A stretch of 50,000 nucleotides of DNA from Mesostigma viride (lineage: Eukaryota; Streptophyta; Mesostigmatophyceae; Mesostigmatales; Mesostigmataceae), in contig RPFO01000309.1 of the NCBI GenBank assembly GCA_009746045.1, positions 1 to 50,000 on the forward strand. The letters are read 5' to 3'. Positions 11,669-23,900 of this stretch are shown here, one piece after another (positions within the stretch are counted from its first letter, which is position 1; the number at the start of each line of letters is the position of its first letter). Position numbers and translations under genes: made by a program. The notes beneath the pieces are model-generated. The model had not been told where the DNA came from. It was given only the letters and a program-made list of their open reading frames with translations, and searched no databases.

Positions 11669-11922
11669 ATGTGCTATGTAGTATGGTTTGGTTTGATTTT
11701 TCTAGCGATCGTTTATGAGTGTGCGTGCTGGCACTTTTTTTATGATGCACTTCCAATGCTGTCTGCAGAGGTTGACAGAGCCGCATTGCTGGCTCTAAAG
11801 AATGCAATTACCAATGCCGGAGCAAGACTGGACACCTGGACGGAAAATGGAAACCTGTGTCAGTTTGCTGGTGTCACTTGCCTTCCCTCCAGCACACGGG
11901 TGACAACCTTGAAACTGACTGG
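11669..11922 (+). CDS. exon 1: signal peptide and LRR N-terminal domain
   Basis: The start is placed at the ATG of 11669 because it begins a classic signal peptide, [16 protein letters not shown], and the frame upstream has no other ATG. After a likely cleavage region come [10 protein letters not shown], then Leu-Asp-Thr-Trp, then [12 protein letters not shown], then RVTTLKLTG. This is the plant LRRNT_2 pattern, including the paired cysteines of the cap. The exon ends in ACTGG before GTGAGT (phase 2), so the split Gly codon is completed by the G of the next exon, giving LTG-FGLSG. The frame is closed by a stop only two bases into the intron. Confidence 0.9.
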
Positions 11923-14900
11923 GTGAGTAATAATGTGCAGTCCTTGCTTTTTGTTTTTACTCTATACATACACTGCCATGCCGGACGGTACTTTCTCTTC
12001 TATAGATTCTAGTTAATTCCAGCGCAGCGTGGGCATAGTACTAACGATATGGATTTTTCATCCAGTTCTTAGCTAAGAATCCAGCCTTGTTGCCTCAGTG
12101 CCTGCCTGCCTGCCTGGAGCCTCTCAGTGAGATTGCTCAATGAGATTATTACCACACATAGAACGCCGTGACGTGTTAGCGATCGATCATGCCAAGTCAT
12201 ACTTGAAAGTGGAATGAAGGATGGTGCATGATTGATGGCTCTTCCTTCATGGCCAAGCAGAGTTTGTGCAGCGTGCAGTGACCAACGACTAGCTTGAGAC
12301 GTACATCCTGCTACATACATAGTACTCTTCCGTGGTAGGGCCAGTTAAGTGCACTCGTGCAAATGGATGCGAACGTGTATTGGATTATGCAATGGCTGGC
12401 ATATATCAATCCATGCAAGCTTGCCGAGCTGGATGCATGGGCACGCAAGTTAGGGTACTGTAACTTAGCAATCCTGCACTAGTGCTAACCAATGAGATGC
12501 AGGCTGCTTCCAGCCAGCTCTACTCCATGGCTAGGACTGATACCGATGCCCACAGGCATGACTGCCTAGCAGCACTACGTGGACGGTCCTGGACCTACCA
12601 TAAGGACCGGGACATGTGTCATGACTTGTACATAAGTTCAGGGTCCTACATTATGTACCTATAGCTACAAAGCGTACTATTCGGTCATACGACTCGATTA
12701 GAGAGCGTTAACGTAAAGCTGGCCAGTGTAATGCATTTTTTTAGCACATTCTCAGCACATTTCAGATATAAAGCTACGAAATCTTGCGCCAGCCTGTCGA
12801 GCACAGACTGTCACCATAATTGTGCACCTTTGTGCATATTATGAGGAAGACGCAATCTAGTAACGCGACTACGTTGGTCTGTCATGGCCATGATGTAGCC
12901 AGGTGCCGCGGGATCCACCTTATGTGGTACCTGTGGACAGGAACGGTGGCACGCGGTCCTGGCTAAATAATTCCGACTCATGCATGTTGATTAGCATGCA
13001 TTTTTTTTTAAAAATCTTGTCTATATTTGATCAGTGACTTGTGACCACGAATGCAATTATTAATTACGTCTCAAACGTGTTCCATCAATCTCCACACATA
13101 CTTTCTTTCAGCAAATGTACATAGTTTATTAATCTGAAGGAGCCCATTTTCGGAAGAACCAAATGTTAGAAGAAAGGACGAAGCCAATGTATTTGGAGAG
13201 GTGCGTGAAGAGCGGACGTCCTGAGACGATTTCCATTGGTGTCTACTAATTGGACGATGGATCTTGGCGAAAAACTCCTGACTCTGCAGCCAAGATGGTA
13301 CGACAAAATTGACGTGTACTGTAACCTATCCATGTCTGGACACATCCTCCAAATATGTGCTAATGCGCAAGCATAGGTCCTGACGAAGCCGGCGGTGAGC
13401 TGTTGACTGCCTGGTCAACTTGTGAGTCGTGACCCCATCCACCCACTGAGTTTATACTTATTCGCAAGCATAAGGCCTAAGTCCTGGCGACGCGTGCGAT
13501 GAATGTGCGCAGAGTCAAGAGTTTTGCGCCAAGATCCTGTATTTGTCGTACCATCTTGGCAGAAGAGTCGGGAGTTTTGCGCCTTAGAGATCCATCGTCC
13601 AATTAGTAGACGCCAATGGAAATCGTTGAGATGCGCCCGCACTTCACGTACCTCTCCATGCAAGACATGGCTTCGCCCTTATTCTTCGAACCTAATGGTT
13701 CAGACTTCCGAAAATGGGCTCCGACGACCGGGCGGAAGACCGTATTAACATGAAAGTTAGCACACACATTACTTGATAATAATATACTTATGTATACAGT
13801 ATGTGTATGTACATATAATATCAACACTACTACTGTCAATCAGGGAGTAATATCATATACTAGTACTATATATATGCTGACAGTGTAGAAGATCGCATTA
13901 GCCACCATTGGTCCGACAACATCATAAGCATACCCTGGTGGTGATGGCCTGATGCTCATCCATCATAGCCATGCATTGTGCTACATGGGCTGAAGTGATA
14001 GTGTGATACCATGCAACGGAGGTTGTATCGTGCTTAACAACGCAGTGACATTGTTTAAGGGGATCGCCTAGTACAGTAGCGGCGGCGGTTTGCACATGAA
14101 CTTAAGTGCCCAGGCTAGTTCGGCGTAGCAGGCAGCTAGTTCGGCGTAGCGCCGCACACTTTAGCAAGGGTCATTATGTGCTGGTCCGCCCGTATGTAGG
14201 CAGGCCTGCACGGACGTATCGTATGGAGTTATGGCACCGAGTATACTATTAGTAGGATTCATACCCTGTATTTATCACAGTACTCGGGCAAAGCACTCGT
14301 GAGCCGTAAATTGTTACATGTATGGTCGTAGAAATAACGACTTCTGTCCCAGTTGATTGAATATGAGCCAGTATCCTTCCGGCCTAAAATATGACTAAGG
14401 TGATCTCATAAAAATAAGCACGACGTGTCTTGTCCTTCATGCAATGTTAGCAAGGGAATTCTGAATTAGCGCCTCATAAGTTGATTTGAAACTACTGTAT
14501 GTAAGTGACGACCATTGGGCACAAACGGGCTGCTAAACTGTATGTGGCCTACCGCCCGACGCCCCCCATGCATATAGTCTTACATATCTGTTGTCAGAGC
14601 TTCGCTCATTTTAGATATGATGCGTGGACGGGCTCGAAAGGTACCGGCCTGCCGTCTACAGGTAGTGTAATACTAGTGCTTGTCACGAGGGTATTGCACC
14701 GGCCGGCCTTTTTGTGCCTACGCGCTGAGTGTGGTTCTTAAGTGCAGGCTTCTAACGTACGTCACTAGACCTTTTACCTGCGCCAGCTATCAGGCGTGGC
14801 GCAACTGTGATGGGCAGTCAGTACTTAGAGTGAAGTAGGGGACGTACCTAGTTCAGGCCTCGTTTCAGCTCCCACCCACCCACCCACCCACCCACGCTGC

Positions 14901-17900
14901 TAAGAGGGGCAACACCTTGTGTTCGAGTATGCTGGGCCCCAAGCATGGTGCTACAATAACCAACTTGATAGTGATGTGCACTGAGTTTGAAGGTGTGGTA
15001 TCCTAGGCTACATACGTATAATAAAGCCTACATAGCACACACAGATGAAAAATAAATGTTTCTCTTGGTGTAGGAAGGAACTTTAAGTAATGGACCCAAA
15101 ACAAGAAACGTATCTAGTAACAACGTACATACCGCCAGACACCAGTGCCTCTGTGTGCTCAAAACTAAGCTGAGGGGAGCCTTAAGCGTAAATAAAATTG
15201 ACGTATCCGAATCAGTGGAAAAAGGTCCGGTCAGTGCATGTGCTTGGGCAGCAGATTGGTGGGTCTAGAAGTCATACTTGCTCTGAGCAAGTTTCCCCAT
15301 GCATTGTCATCAGCCACAAACTTTCTGGTTTCTCCTTGTTTTCTCGGTGGGGTACTCCTTAGTCGACCTAGGTGGGAAGGATGCTGGGAAGTGTCTATGT
15401 AAGGCGGCCGTGTGCTACATATTCAGGATTTGAGACCACATGCAACCTTAACAAGCATGGTACATACCCACAGCTTCAAAGCACCAAAATAGTTGGATGT
15501 TATTCCCAGAACCTACAGGTAACATCTGCCGGACCTACGTCAAAGCTTTGCAATGCCAACCTTGGGTTTGTGTGCCGGTTGTTGGGTTGGGGCACGGGGC
15601 TCGTCCTTATTTGTGCACGTGCAGGTTTGGCTTATCGGGGACAATCGTCAGTGAGCTTGGTTCTTTATCAGAGCTAACTCGATTGTAAGTGTTCTCTTAC
15701 GTGGCAACATTTTGCATTTTATTATCCTTGCCCTAGTTGTGCTTGGTGCAGTATTTATTAGCATCAGTTAGAGTATTTTTCTGCTCTACCCCCCCCATGT
15801 TGCTGCACTGATATCAAGGAGCACGGCAGACCCCACCTTCAATGGCGACATATGGTACATAGTCTGGACACTGTGTCAGCCAGGGCAATACCAACAAGGG
15901 CGAGGAGTAGTCTCTTCTGCCAGACCTGTCGCCTGTACAGTATTATGTGCAGGCACTTGTCCTTCTACCCTGCATGTCTCTCAGTAATAGGAGAAGCGGC
16001 GAGCAAAGAGGAGGCGCCGCGGTTTCAGCGATGACTGGCAGCCCTAAAATCTACGTCTGACCGGCAGGATTGCGACACCCAAGAAGGGCCTGTGAAGAGG
16101 ACTTCCACCTTTCACTGGCAATGCACCAAGTTCATAGTATATACAACATATCAATTCACCTAGGAACGCCGCGCTAGTATTGGTGCTGGTCATAGGTATT
16201 TCATTGCGGCCACCACAATGCAGGCTGTAGTCCCCCTCCTCCATGCGCTGCAGGTCCCAGTCCTCCCCAGAGGTCCGCCACCCCCACGCTTCGCACCAGG
16301 TTGCCAGCCGGGCACAATCGACCGCAGGCAGGTCCCTGTAGACCACACCACTGCCGGAGCTGCTCGCGTCACTAGCGACGACCCGGTCAGAAAGGGGCCG
16401 GGCGCTGACAGCCTTAAAAAATGCGGCCAAGGTCGATCGCCGCCTGAAGCTTCTGGCGGCCCCCCCCAGGGAGCCGCCAGCGGCGCCGAGGCAGGGAGGC
16501 GTTCATGGCTGCGAGCAGCTGATACGTCTCAGACCACACTGAGAGCATGGGGCGGCAAAGCAGATGCATCCACACCCACTTCCCAAGCACAGAACTAAGT
16601 TTGCGGTAGTATGTAAATCCGCGATCCAAAATTCTACAGTATGAGTATAGCGGCGATAACCGCCACCACACGCTCAGGAACAGGCACCACGTCACCATCT
16701 CTTTGGTGAATGACACCCACCGCCTGCACACCAGTCTGCTCAGCTGTCGCCCGTACCACCTTGTCAGACTTCTGCACCACCTGGCCCAATAGCGGCGTAG
16801 GCAGCCTGAACACGATCCAGCTGCTGATTCACTCCATCCACCGACGCACAGTGGGTGAAATGGAGGTCATCGATCGTCACAGCATGCATACCTTCCAGAT
16901 CCTGCCAAGATTCGAAGCACGGCGAGGGCGCCAAGGGCGTAGTAGGGTCCTCAGTTAGGTTAATATTGTGCGGAAACCTTTTGCCACTTGGGCTTCTCAG
17001 GTTCCGCACAATATTACCAGCGATAACCACTCGCTGGTAATATTGTGCGGAACCTGAGAAGCCCAAGTGGCAAAAGGTTTCCGCACAATATTAACCTAAC
17101 TTCCTCCTCCAGCCTCAGCCGGACGGTCTGCCCCGCCTCGTTAGCCTCCGCCACCAAAATCAGCGCTGACATGTCGCTGCTCAGGCCACCACTAGCCTCG
17201 AATGGGGGCTTGGGGCCACAGCGGTACAACACAGACTGGTGCATGCACTGGGCCACAGCGACGGCCAGCTTGTTTCCAATTGGCTAGCACAACATCCACG
17301 GCCACACCTTCCGACGTGGCCCACTAACTAAGGCCCACAAGATCCGACCACACCGGCATCCAGGCACAGTACCGCCGCATCCAAGTGGGTAGGCGGAGCC
17401 TGTTGTAGTAGGAATCCAAATATGCTACGCCCCCCATTACCATCCTCCCCAGCGCGCGTGGGCAGATCGCAAATCACGCCAAGGTGTGGTAAAAAAACGG
17501 GCATAGAATCTGGTAGTGGCATGTTGCCATGATTTTTGTCCACAATCAGCCGTATGCGGCCGTCAGGCTTTCCGAGGTCCCCCCAAAGTACCGTTTACCA
17601 TAGGCGGCTTCTCCTAAAAATGTCCACCCAAAATTCCCCTCTCGACACTGTCACACCGTGCAAACCTGCGCGTACTCTTCCATGCTACACCCCCGCGAGA
17701 TCCGCATCGACTTCTGCAAGATCCGCTCTGCTGGGCTCAGCGTCCGTACCATGCTATGTACTCTCATCATTCAAAATTGCTCCCCAAGAGGGGGGTAGTA
17801 AGTTCAGCACATCCAGTTGGCCGCCTTCCCCCGGACCAGGCAAGGCCAAGCGTGCGGCTACTAACGGTTCGTAAGGGGCTCCTTCAGCATATTCACCCCC

Positions 17901-20900
17901 ATCCACTACAGATCCTGCCATTGCCGTTACGGAACCACCGTTCCGGCGGACAAAGGACCTGCAAGCATCATCGATCCCATCTAGGGCCGCCTGCTGCAGT
18001 GGCCCGGGCACATGGGCTGACACTACAGCAGGCGGGTCTCGCCCCCCCCCCCCATCCAGTTTAAAGCCCGAACCGCTTGGCAGGCTAGTGTGCGAGCATT
18101 AACAGCTCGACTCATCGTATCGCGCCTACAGCCTGACCGTACCTGCTGCCACCAGTCACGAACTGGAAGCGGCGCTGGAAGAGGCAGCGGAAGGAGGCAC
18201 TCCCTTACTGCTTGTTGTTTTTGAAGGGGCCACCCTGCCCCTTTTTGCCGGGGCCCTGCTCCAGCTTGTGCTGAAGCTTCCCCATGCTCATCGCGGCCCG
18301 GACCATTGGGGCCAGCATTGCCCCAATGGCAGCATCGACGGAGTGCCCTTCAAGCCCGTTGACCCCACATCCACCAGCTGACATGCAGTGATCAGCTTCG
18401 CCAGGTACTCGGCTGCTGCCAGCTCCAGAATCACTTCAGAGCGTGGCGTGGCCCAGTAGCCGAATCCTGTGACCATCGTGTCCAGGATGCCAGCCATCTG
18501 CAGGACCAACATGCGCCTCTCCCCGCTGGCTGTGCTGCCCCGCTGCATCGTCAGCATTATCGACGCCCGGATGGACTTCCCCCCCACGCTCTCCGCTTAG
18601 TTTTATCTTACTTTTATCCCTGGCAGCGCTGCCTCCAGCATGTTGCTCAGCAGGACCGGCACTGCATTCCCGATCAGCGCAACCCTCTTCGTGCGCGCCA
18701 GCCTGCCAGCACTCGCCGCCGCTGCAGGGCTTGCAGCTGGTGGAGTCTTTCCCTGGTCCAGCAGCTTTGACATGGCCGCTATGTATCAGGACGCCAATAT
18801 CTCTGCCAGTGAGGGCGTTGCCTGGCCTGCAGTTGGAAGGCCACCAGCTGGGGTTGCATAGCCTGTTTCGGTCCCCAGCAGCCGACCAATGTTTCGATCT
18901 AGGTTCGCCACGTCCTGGTCAGTCGCCTCCGGGGCGCCATCCTCCTCCCCACCGCCCGCTCCACACCCACATGCCCCGCCCCTCCGCCCCCACCTGCCTG
19001 AGGCTGGAGGAATCGGCTCTGCAATAGCCTCCCCCAGCTGCGCTGCTAGCACATCGACCAGGTCCTCCTCCCCATCCCAATCGCTCAGTGACGAACCCCT
19101 TTCCTCCAATGTGTCCATGACGTTCTTGGCACGCCCCTTGTTGAGCTTCCTGATTCCCTCTAGCCAGACCCCCGCCCCAAGGATCTTCTGAATCGCAGTG
19201 GCGACCTCCTTTGGGGTGCATCCCACCTTGGCTGCATGCTTGCTTGAGTTTCGCTATGAAAGTGCGTTCTGGGGCTGGTGGTCATGGTGATTTATTATAT
19301 TGCTTGATGTGTTGCCTTGCGTTTTGTTTTTTGTGATGTGGTTACGTGAGCTTCTCAGGCAAAAGAACAGCCCGCTTCCCTAGAATGGAAGCCCACCTTT
19401 TATAGCAACCACCTGTCCTGCCAACCCTTACTAGGGTGGCTGGGGTACAGGTGCCAGCATAATTTTTTTTCTTCTGAAAACTCTTTTTTCTTTTTGTGCT
19501 ATACGGAGTTGCATTCTTTGCCCAGCAGGTTAGTCATGGATAAAATGAGCATAGCTCACCAGCTAGGATTTGATTAAAATTTTCCCACTCACTCTTATAC
19601 CGAAAAATGTAACTTCGCCAAGCGTGCATTCATACGTCCGTGTAATCTTCAGGTGTTTGGGTCAAGTTTACAATTATGTAGTATTTTGGCCAGCAAAATG
19701 ACATTAAGTACACCCCCGATCCACATAAAAGCATTTTGGATGGACCCCCCACCTAGTCGCTACACGCGGTTGAAAAAGGTCAACCCAGTCCATCAAAGAG
19801 GACTGAGTTGGGACAGACGACGAGTTAATACAGCGATTCACTTCTTTAGTCAGCAGCTTCCCACTTGTTAGGTTTTTCCGTGGGCTCGGACGTAACCCCC
19901 GCACTGGCTGGCTGTTTTAGAGGCATGCTTTTCCTGTTGCTCATTCCCTGGTCGGCACATCCCTATGTGATGCTTGGCTTGCCATTTCTGTGCTTCACAG
20001 GGAGCTGTACAACAACCAGTTAAGCGGCACCATTCCACGCGAGCTGGGGTCTTTGTCCTCCTTGACACGTCTGTAAGCCTCAAAGTGCTTGTTTTGAGGT
20101 CTGTAAGTCATCCTCCTTGCAGTATGCGTGAGCTTCCAGGTGCTTGTTTGCATGTGCTCTTGTCGCTTTCCTTTTTTGTTGTGTAACTTGCCCTTGCCTG
20201 CTGGAACCCACAACTGCCGGCACTGAAGCTGTCTAATTTGTATGCTGCTAATTATATATTGTTGGTGCACACGTGCGTCGCGCCTGAAACTGCCTCTCAG
20301 CTTTCTCTCAACTGTGCAACTCCAGGCTCTTCATTGAAACAATTCGCTGAGCTCATTGTAATGACTTCTCCCATGGTGGAACCTTCCTTTTTCTCTCTCT
20401 CGTTGATCCAAGGCTTGATGGCCATCCATCTGAGGGCCCAAGCTCGCTTGGTTGACATCCTAGCTTTCAAGTAGGTGTGGCTGTATAAATACTTTAAATA
20501 GAGACTATCGCTGAGAAAACGGATCTTGTTATATTCTATTGACGCTATTCTCTGTGACTAACGTGACGAGCCCAGGTGCTCCATTATAGGGACGTCCAGC
20601 CTATCACACGTTTGATTTTATTAAATCGGTGTAATGGATTCCTCAGGTGCTGGTGTATGGGTGAAAAGGCCTGGCTGGGCACTCAAGCTATAGTCAGTTA
20701 GTCGCCATTGAGTTTTTACATGTCTTCTTCCCATTTGTAGGTCTTTTGTGAGTCGGGTGGGCTCAGACGTAACCTGTGCATGGGCTGGCATTTTACGAGG
20801 AATGTTTTTGCTGTTGCTCTTTCCCTGTCGCTCATGCCCTGGTGCTCATTCGTTTGTGGTGCCCGGCTTGACATTTCTGTCCTACACAGGTACCTTTATA

Positions 20901-23900
20901 GTAACAAGCTAAGCGGCGCCATTCCACACGAGCTGGGGTCCTTGTCATCTATTGTACAACTGTAAGCCTTTCCTCCCTGTGCTTGTTTTGGCTGTGCTCT
21001 TGACTGAACCGGCTGTCATTCGGTTGTGTAGCTTGCCTTTGCCTGCTAGAGCTCAGGAGCCGGCGCCGAAGCTGTCTGATTGGTGCAGTTGTGCTCCCAA
21101 GGTGGCATCTATCCGGTGGCCGGTAGTTACCGGCACGGTCTGGTAGCTGGGCGGGCATTCAGTGTTGGTGCCTAGTTGCCAGAACTTTGGCGCCTCAGAC
21201 CATAATCAGGTACGGCTGCCAGCGTGCGCCGTGACGGTCAGAGAACTGTCGCCCTCGATAGCGCAAGATTCGCGCTGAGCACCGGTAGTCTCGGTTTGGC
21301 GGTCTGAGGGCACATCATCGGCTAGCGCCGTGCCGCCGAGCTCGTTGCTAGCCTGGCCCGCTGCAAGGAGAGCTCTCACTGATAAGCAATCAGTGGCGGC
21401 TTGCGGGCTCAGCCTCCCAGCCATCGGTTCCCCACAGTCTCGCTCGCACCGTCTCTCTTTCCTGTGTGGAAGCCGCAGGTGCATTCAGCATTCAACTGGT
21501 ATTCTGCTGATCATATATGTATCTTGTTAGTGCACACGTGTCACGCGTGAAACTGTCTTTCCCTTAACCGTGCGACTCCAGGGTAACCACTTTGTTAGTC
21601 ATGCAGCGGCTCACCTCGTTCGTCAGCGACTCAGTTCCTTAGTACAGCGACTCACTTTGTTAATCAACGGCTCACTTCCTTCGTACAGCGACTCACTTTG
21701 TTAGTATAGCGCTTCACTTTGTCAGTGCAGAGATTCACTTTGTTAGTACAGTGATTTAATTCATTAGTACCGGGGCTCACTCCGTTTGTATAGCGAGTCA
21801 CTTTGTTAGTACAGTGACTTGCTTCTTTAGTCAGCAGCTCCCTATCTGGTAGGTCTGTCTGTGGGCTCGGATGTGACCCCCGCACTTGCTGGCATTTTTA
21901 GAGGCATGATTTTCCTGTTGCTCCCTCCTTGGTTGGTGCATTCGTGTGTGATGCCCGGCTTGATATTTTCGTCCCACACAGGGACCTTGACGCCAACCAG
22001 CTAAGCGGCACCATCCCACCCAAGCTGGGGTCCTTGTCCTCCTTGCGATATCTGTAAGCCTCAAGTGCTTGTGTTGGCTGTGCTCTTGTCTGAACCCACT
22101 GTGCTTAGTTTGTGTAACTAGCCTTCGCCTGCAAGAGCCCAGGAGCCACCATCGAAGCTCTCTGATTGGTATGCTGCTGATCATATCTTATTAGTGCGCA
22201 CGTGTCGCGCCTGAAACTGTCTTGCTCTTAACCGTGCAACTCCAGGGTAACCACTTTGTTAGTCAGCGACTCACTTTGTTTGTACAGTGACTCACTTTGC
22301 TAGTACCGCGCTTCACTTCGTTTGTACAGCGAGTCACTTCGTTAGTACAGTGATTTGCTTCGTTGGTCAGCAGTTCCCCATTCATTAGATCTTTCTGTGT
22401 GCTCAGACGTAAGCCCCGCACTGGCTGGCATTTTTAGGGACATCAATTAATCAATTTATTAAACTCGTGCTGCTGTTGGGGAGTCACGGAGCATTAACCC
22501 CGATGGATGGATGGGTGGATGGATGGATGGATGGATGGATGGATGGATGGGTGGGTGGGTGGGTGGGTGGGTGGGTGGGTGGGTGGATGGAGACACGCAA
22601 TCCTACCGGTCTAAGCTATCTACAAAAACAATCCTACTCTAGATCTATGGTGCCCGCGACCCTAGGGGTCTTGTCTAGCATGCTTCCCGCGTTTGCAAAC
22701 ACGCGGCTTCCCCACTGGAGGGGGGTTCGTTGTCCTCTATGACCTGAGCCCACTTGGCCTTGTCCATCATCTTGTTCCCAATCACGGAGAGGCCTAGGCC
22801 GCCCGTGTCCTCTACGAGCTGCTCTTTGAAGGTGCGGGCCTTGCGGCGTCTAACCTTGCTGGGCCCGGCCCACATGAGGAGGTGCCTGCCCAGCTGAGCG
22901 GGGCGCAGCCCTGCGGAGGGGCCACGTGAGGTGTCTACCTGGTTGGTGCGAGCCAAGTGCCCTACTAGCTGCAGGCGCGGCTGCTTGATGGTGCTGGTGA
23001 TAAGTGGCATGCCGAGGTTCGAAGTACAAGTCCTCCTTGCGGACATGAGCAGCGTATCCGACACGGAAAATTGACCGCAGCATGTTGGTGACCGCGCCGT
23101 CCAGCTTGTTGGCAAGGTCGGCGGTGAGGGTCCACGTCTCGGCCCCGTACGTAAGAACAGGGAGGACCAGGACCTTAAACAGGTCCTGTTTCTCTAGCTT
23201 GCCCAAGGGCTTGCTCCACAGGGCCCGGTAATGGCGTAAAGCGTGCCAGGCGAGGGAGTTACGGTGGTCCACGTCGGCCTCGCAGCTGGGGAGTCAGCTA
23301 CCCAGCAACTTGACGCGGTCCCGATACTGGACTCGAGAGCCATCAAGGAGAAAGAGGTCGGGCGGGGGCTGAGTGAGCCCAACCGCCAGGGCCTCGGTCT
23401 TCTTGCTGACCTCGAGCCCCACCACGCGGGCCTCGATGGCGAGACAGTCAAGCCACGTCTTCACGTGCTCAGTGTCCTCGAAGAGGGTAGTGTCATCTGC
23501 ATATATGATGTCCGCCAGCCGAATCTCCGTTTCCGGCCCGCCATGCCAGAAATGGTTGGCGACCAGCACCCCTGGTTCCCGACCCACAATGCGAGCAAAC
23601 CGCTTCCGCGCCTGAATCATTACGTATTCGACCACAATAATGAACAGGTAGGGCGAGAGCACGCAGCCCTGCCACACACCCTTCTGTAAAGGGCATGGTG
23701 GCGTGGTCCCGTAGGAAGTGCGCACCGAGGTGGTGGACCCCTCATACAGGTTGCGGATGACAGCAATAAGGGGGAGGGGATCTGGAACAGAGCGAGGATG
23801 TCCCACAGAGCAGACCAGAAAACCGAATCGAAGGCTTTGATGAAGTCCACCAGCACAAGGTGCAGAGGGGACTTACCAGGCTGGAGGCGGTGTAGTTCTT

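Larger units (their letters stand above)
16040..19250 (-). mobile_element. decayed retroelement with RT-RNase H remnants (DIRS-like possible)
   Basis: Read on the minus strand from 19250 to 16040 there are broken frames in a gag-then-pol order. The first (about 19226-18786) is Gly/Ala/Glu-rich and gag-like. Fragments near 17543-17328 may belong to the reverse transcriptase. The frame at 16731-16414 carries [18 protein letters not shown], like the RT thumb of RT-RNase H elements. The frame at 16430-16190 holds [15 protein letters not shown], the first strand of an RNase H fold with its catalytic Asp. Stops and frameshifts separate the pieces, and no integrase or tyrosine recombinase was recognised. 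The class is therefore uncertain; outer limits are approximate. Confidence 0.55.

Noticed and set aside
21206-21530. Repeated frames with LLAWPA(A/T)RRALTDKQS, seen also near 30.3, 33.05, 34.2 and 35.4 kb.
   Set aside because: They lie in duplicated intron blocks, differ by frameshifts between copies and have no start or domain support.
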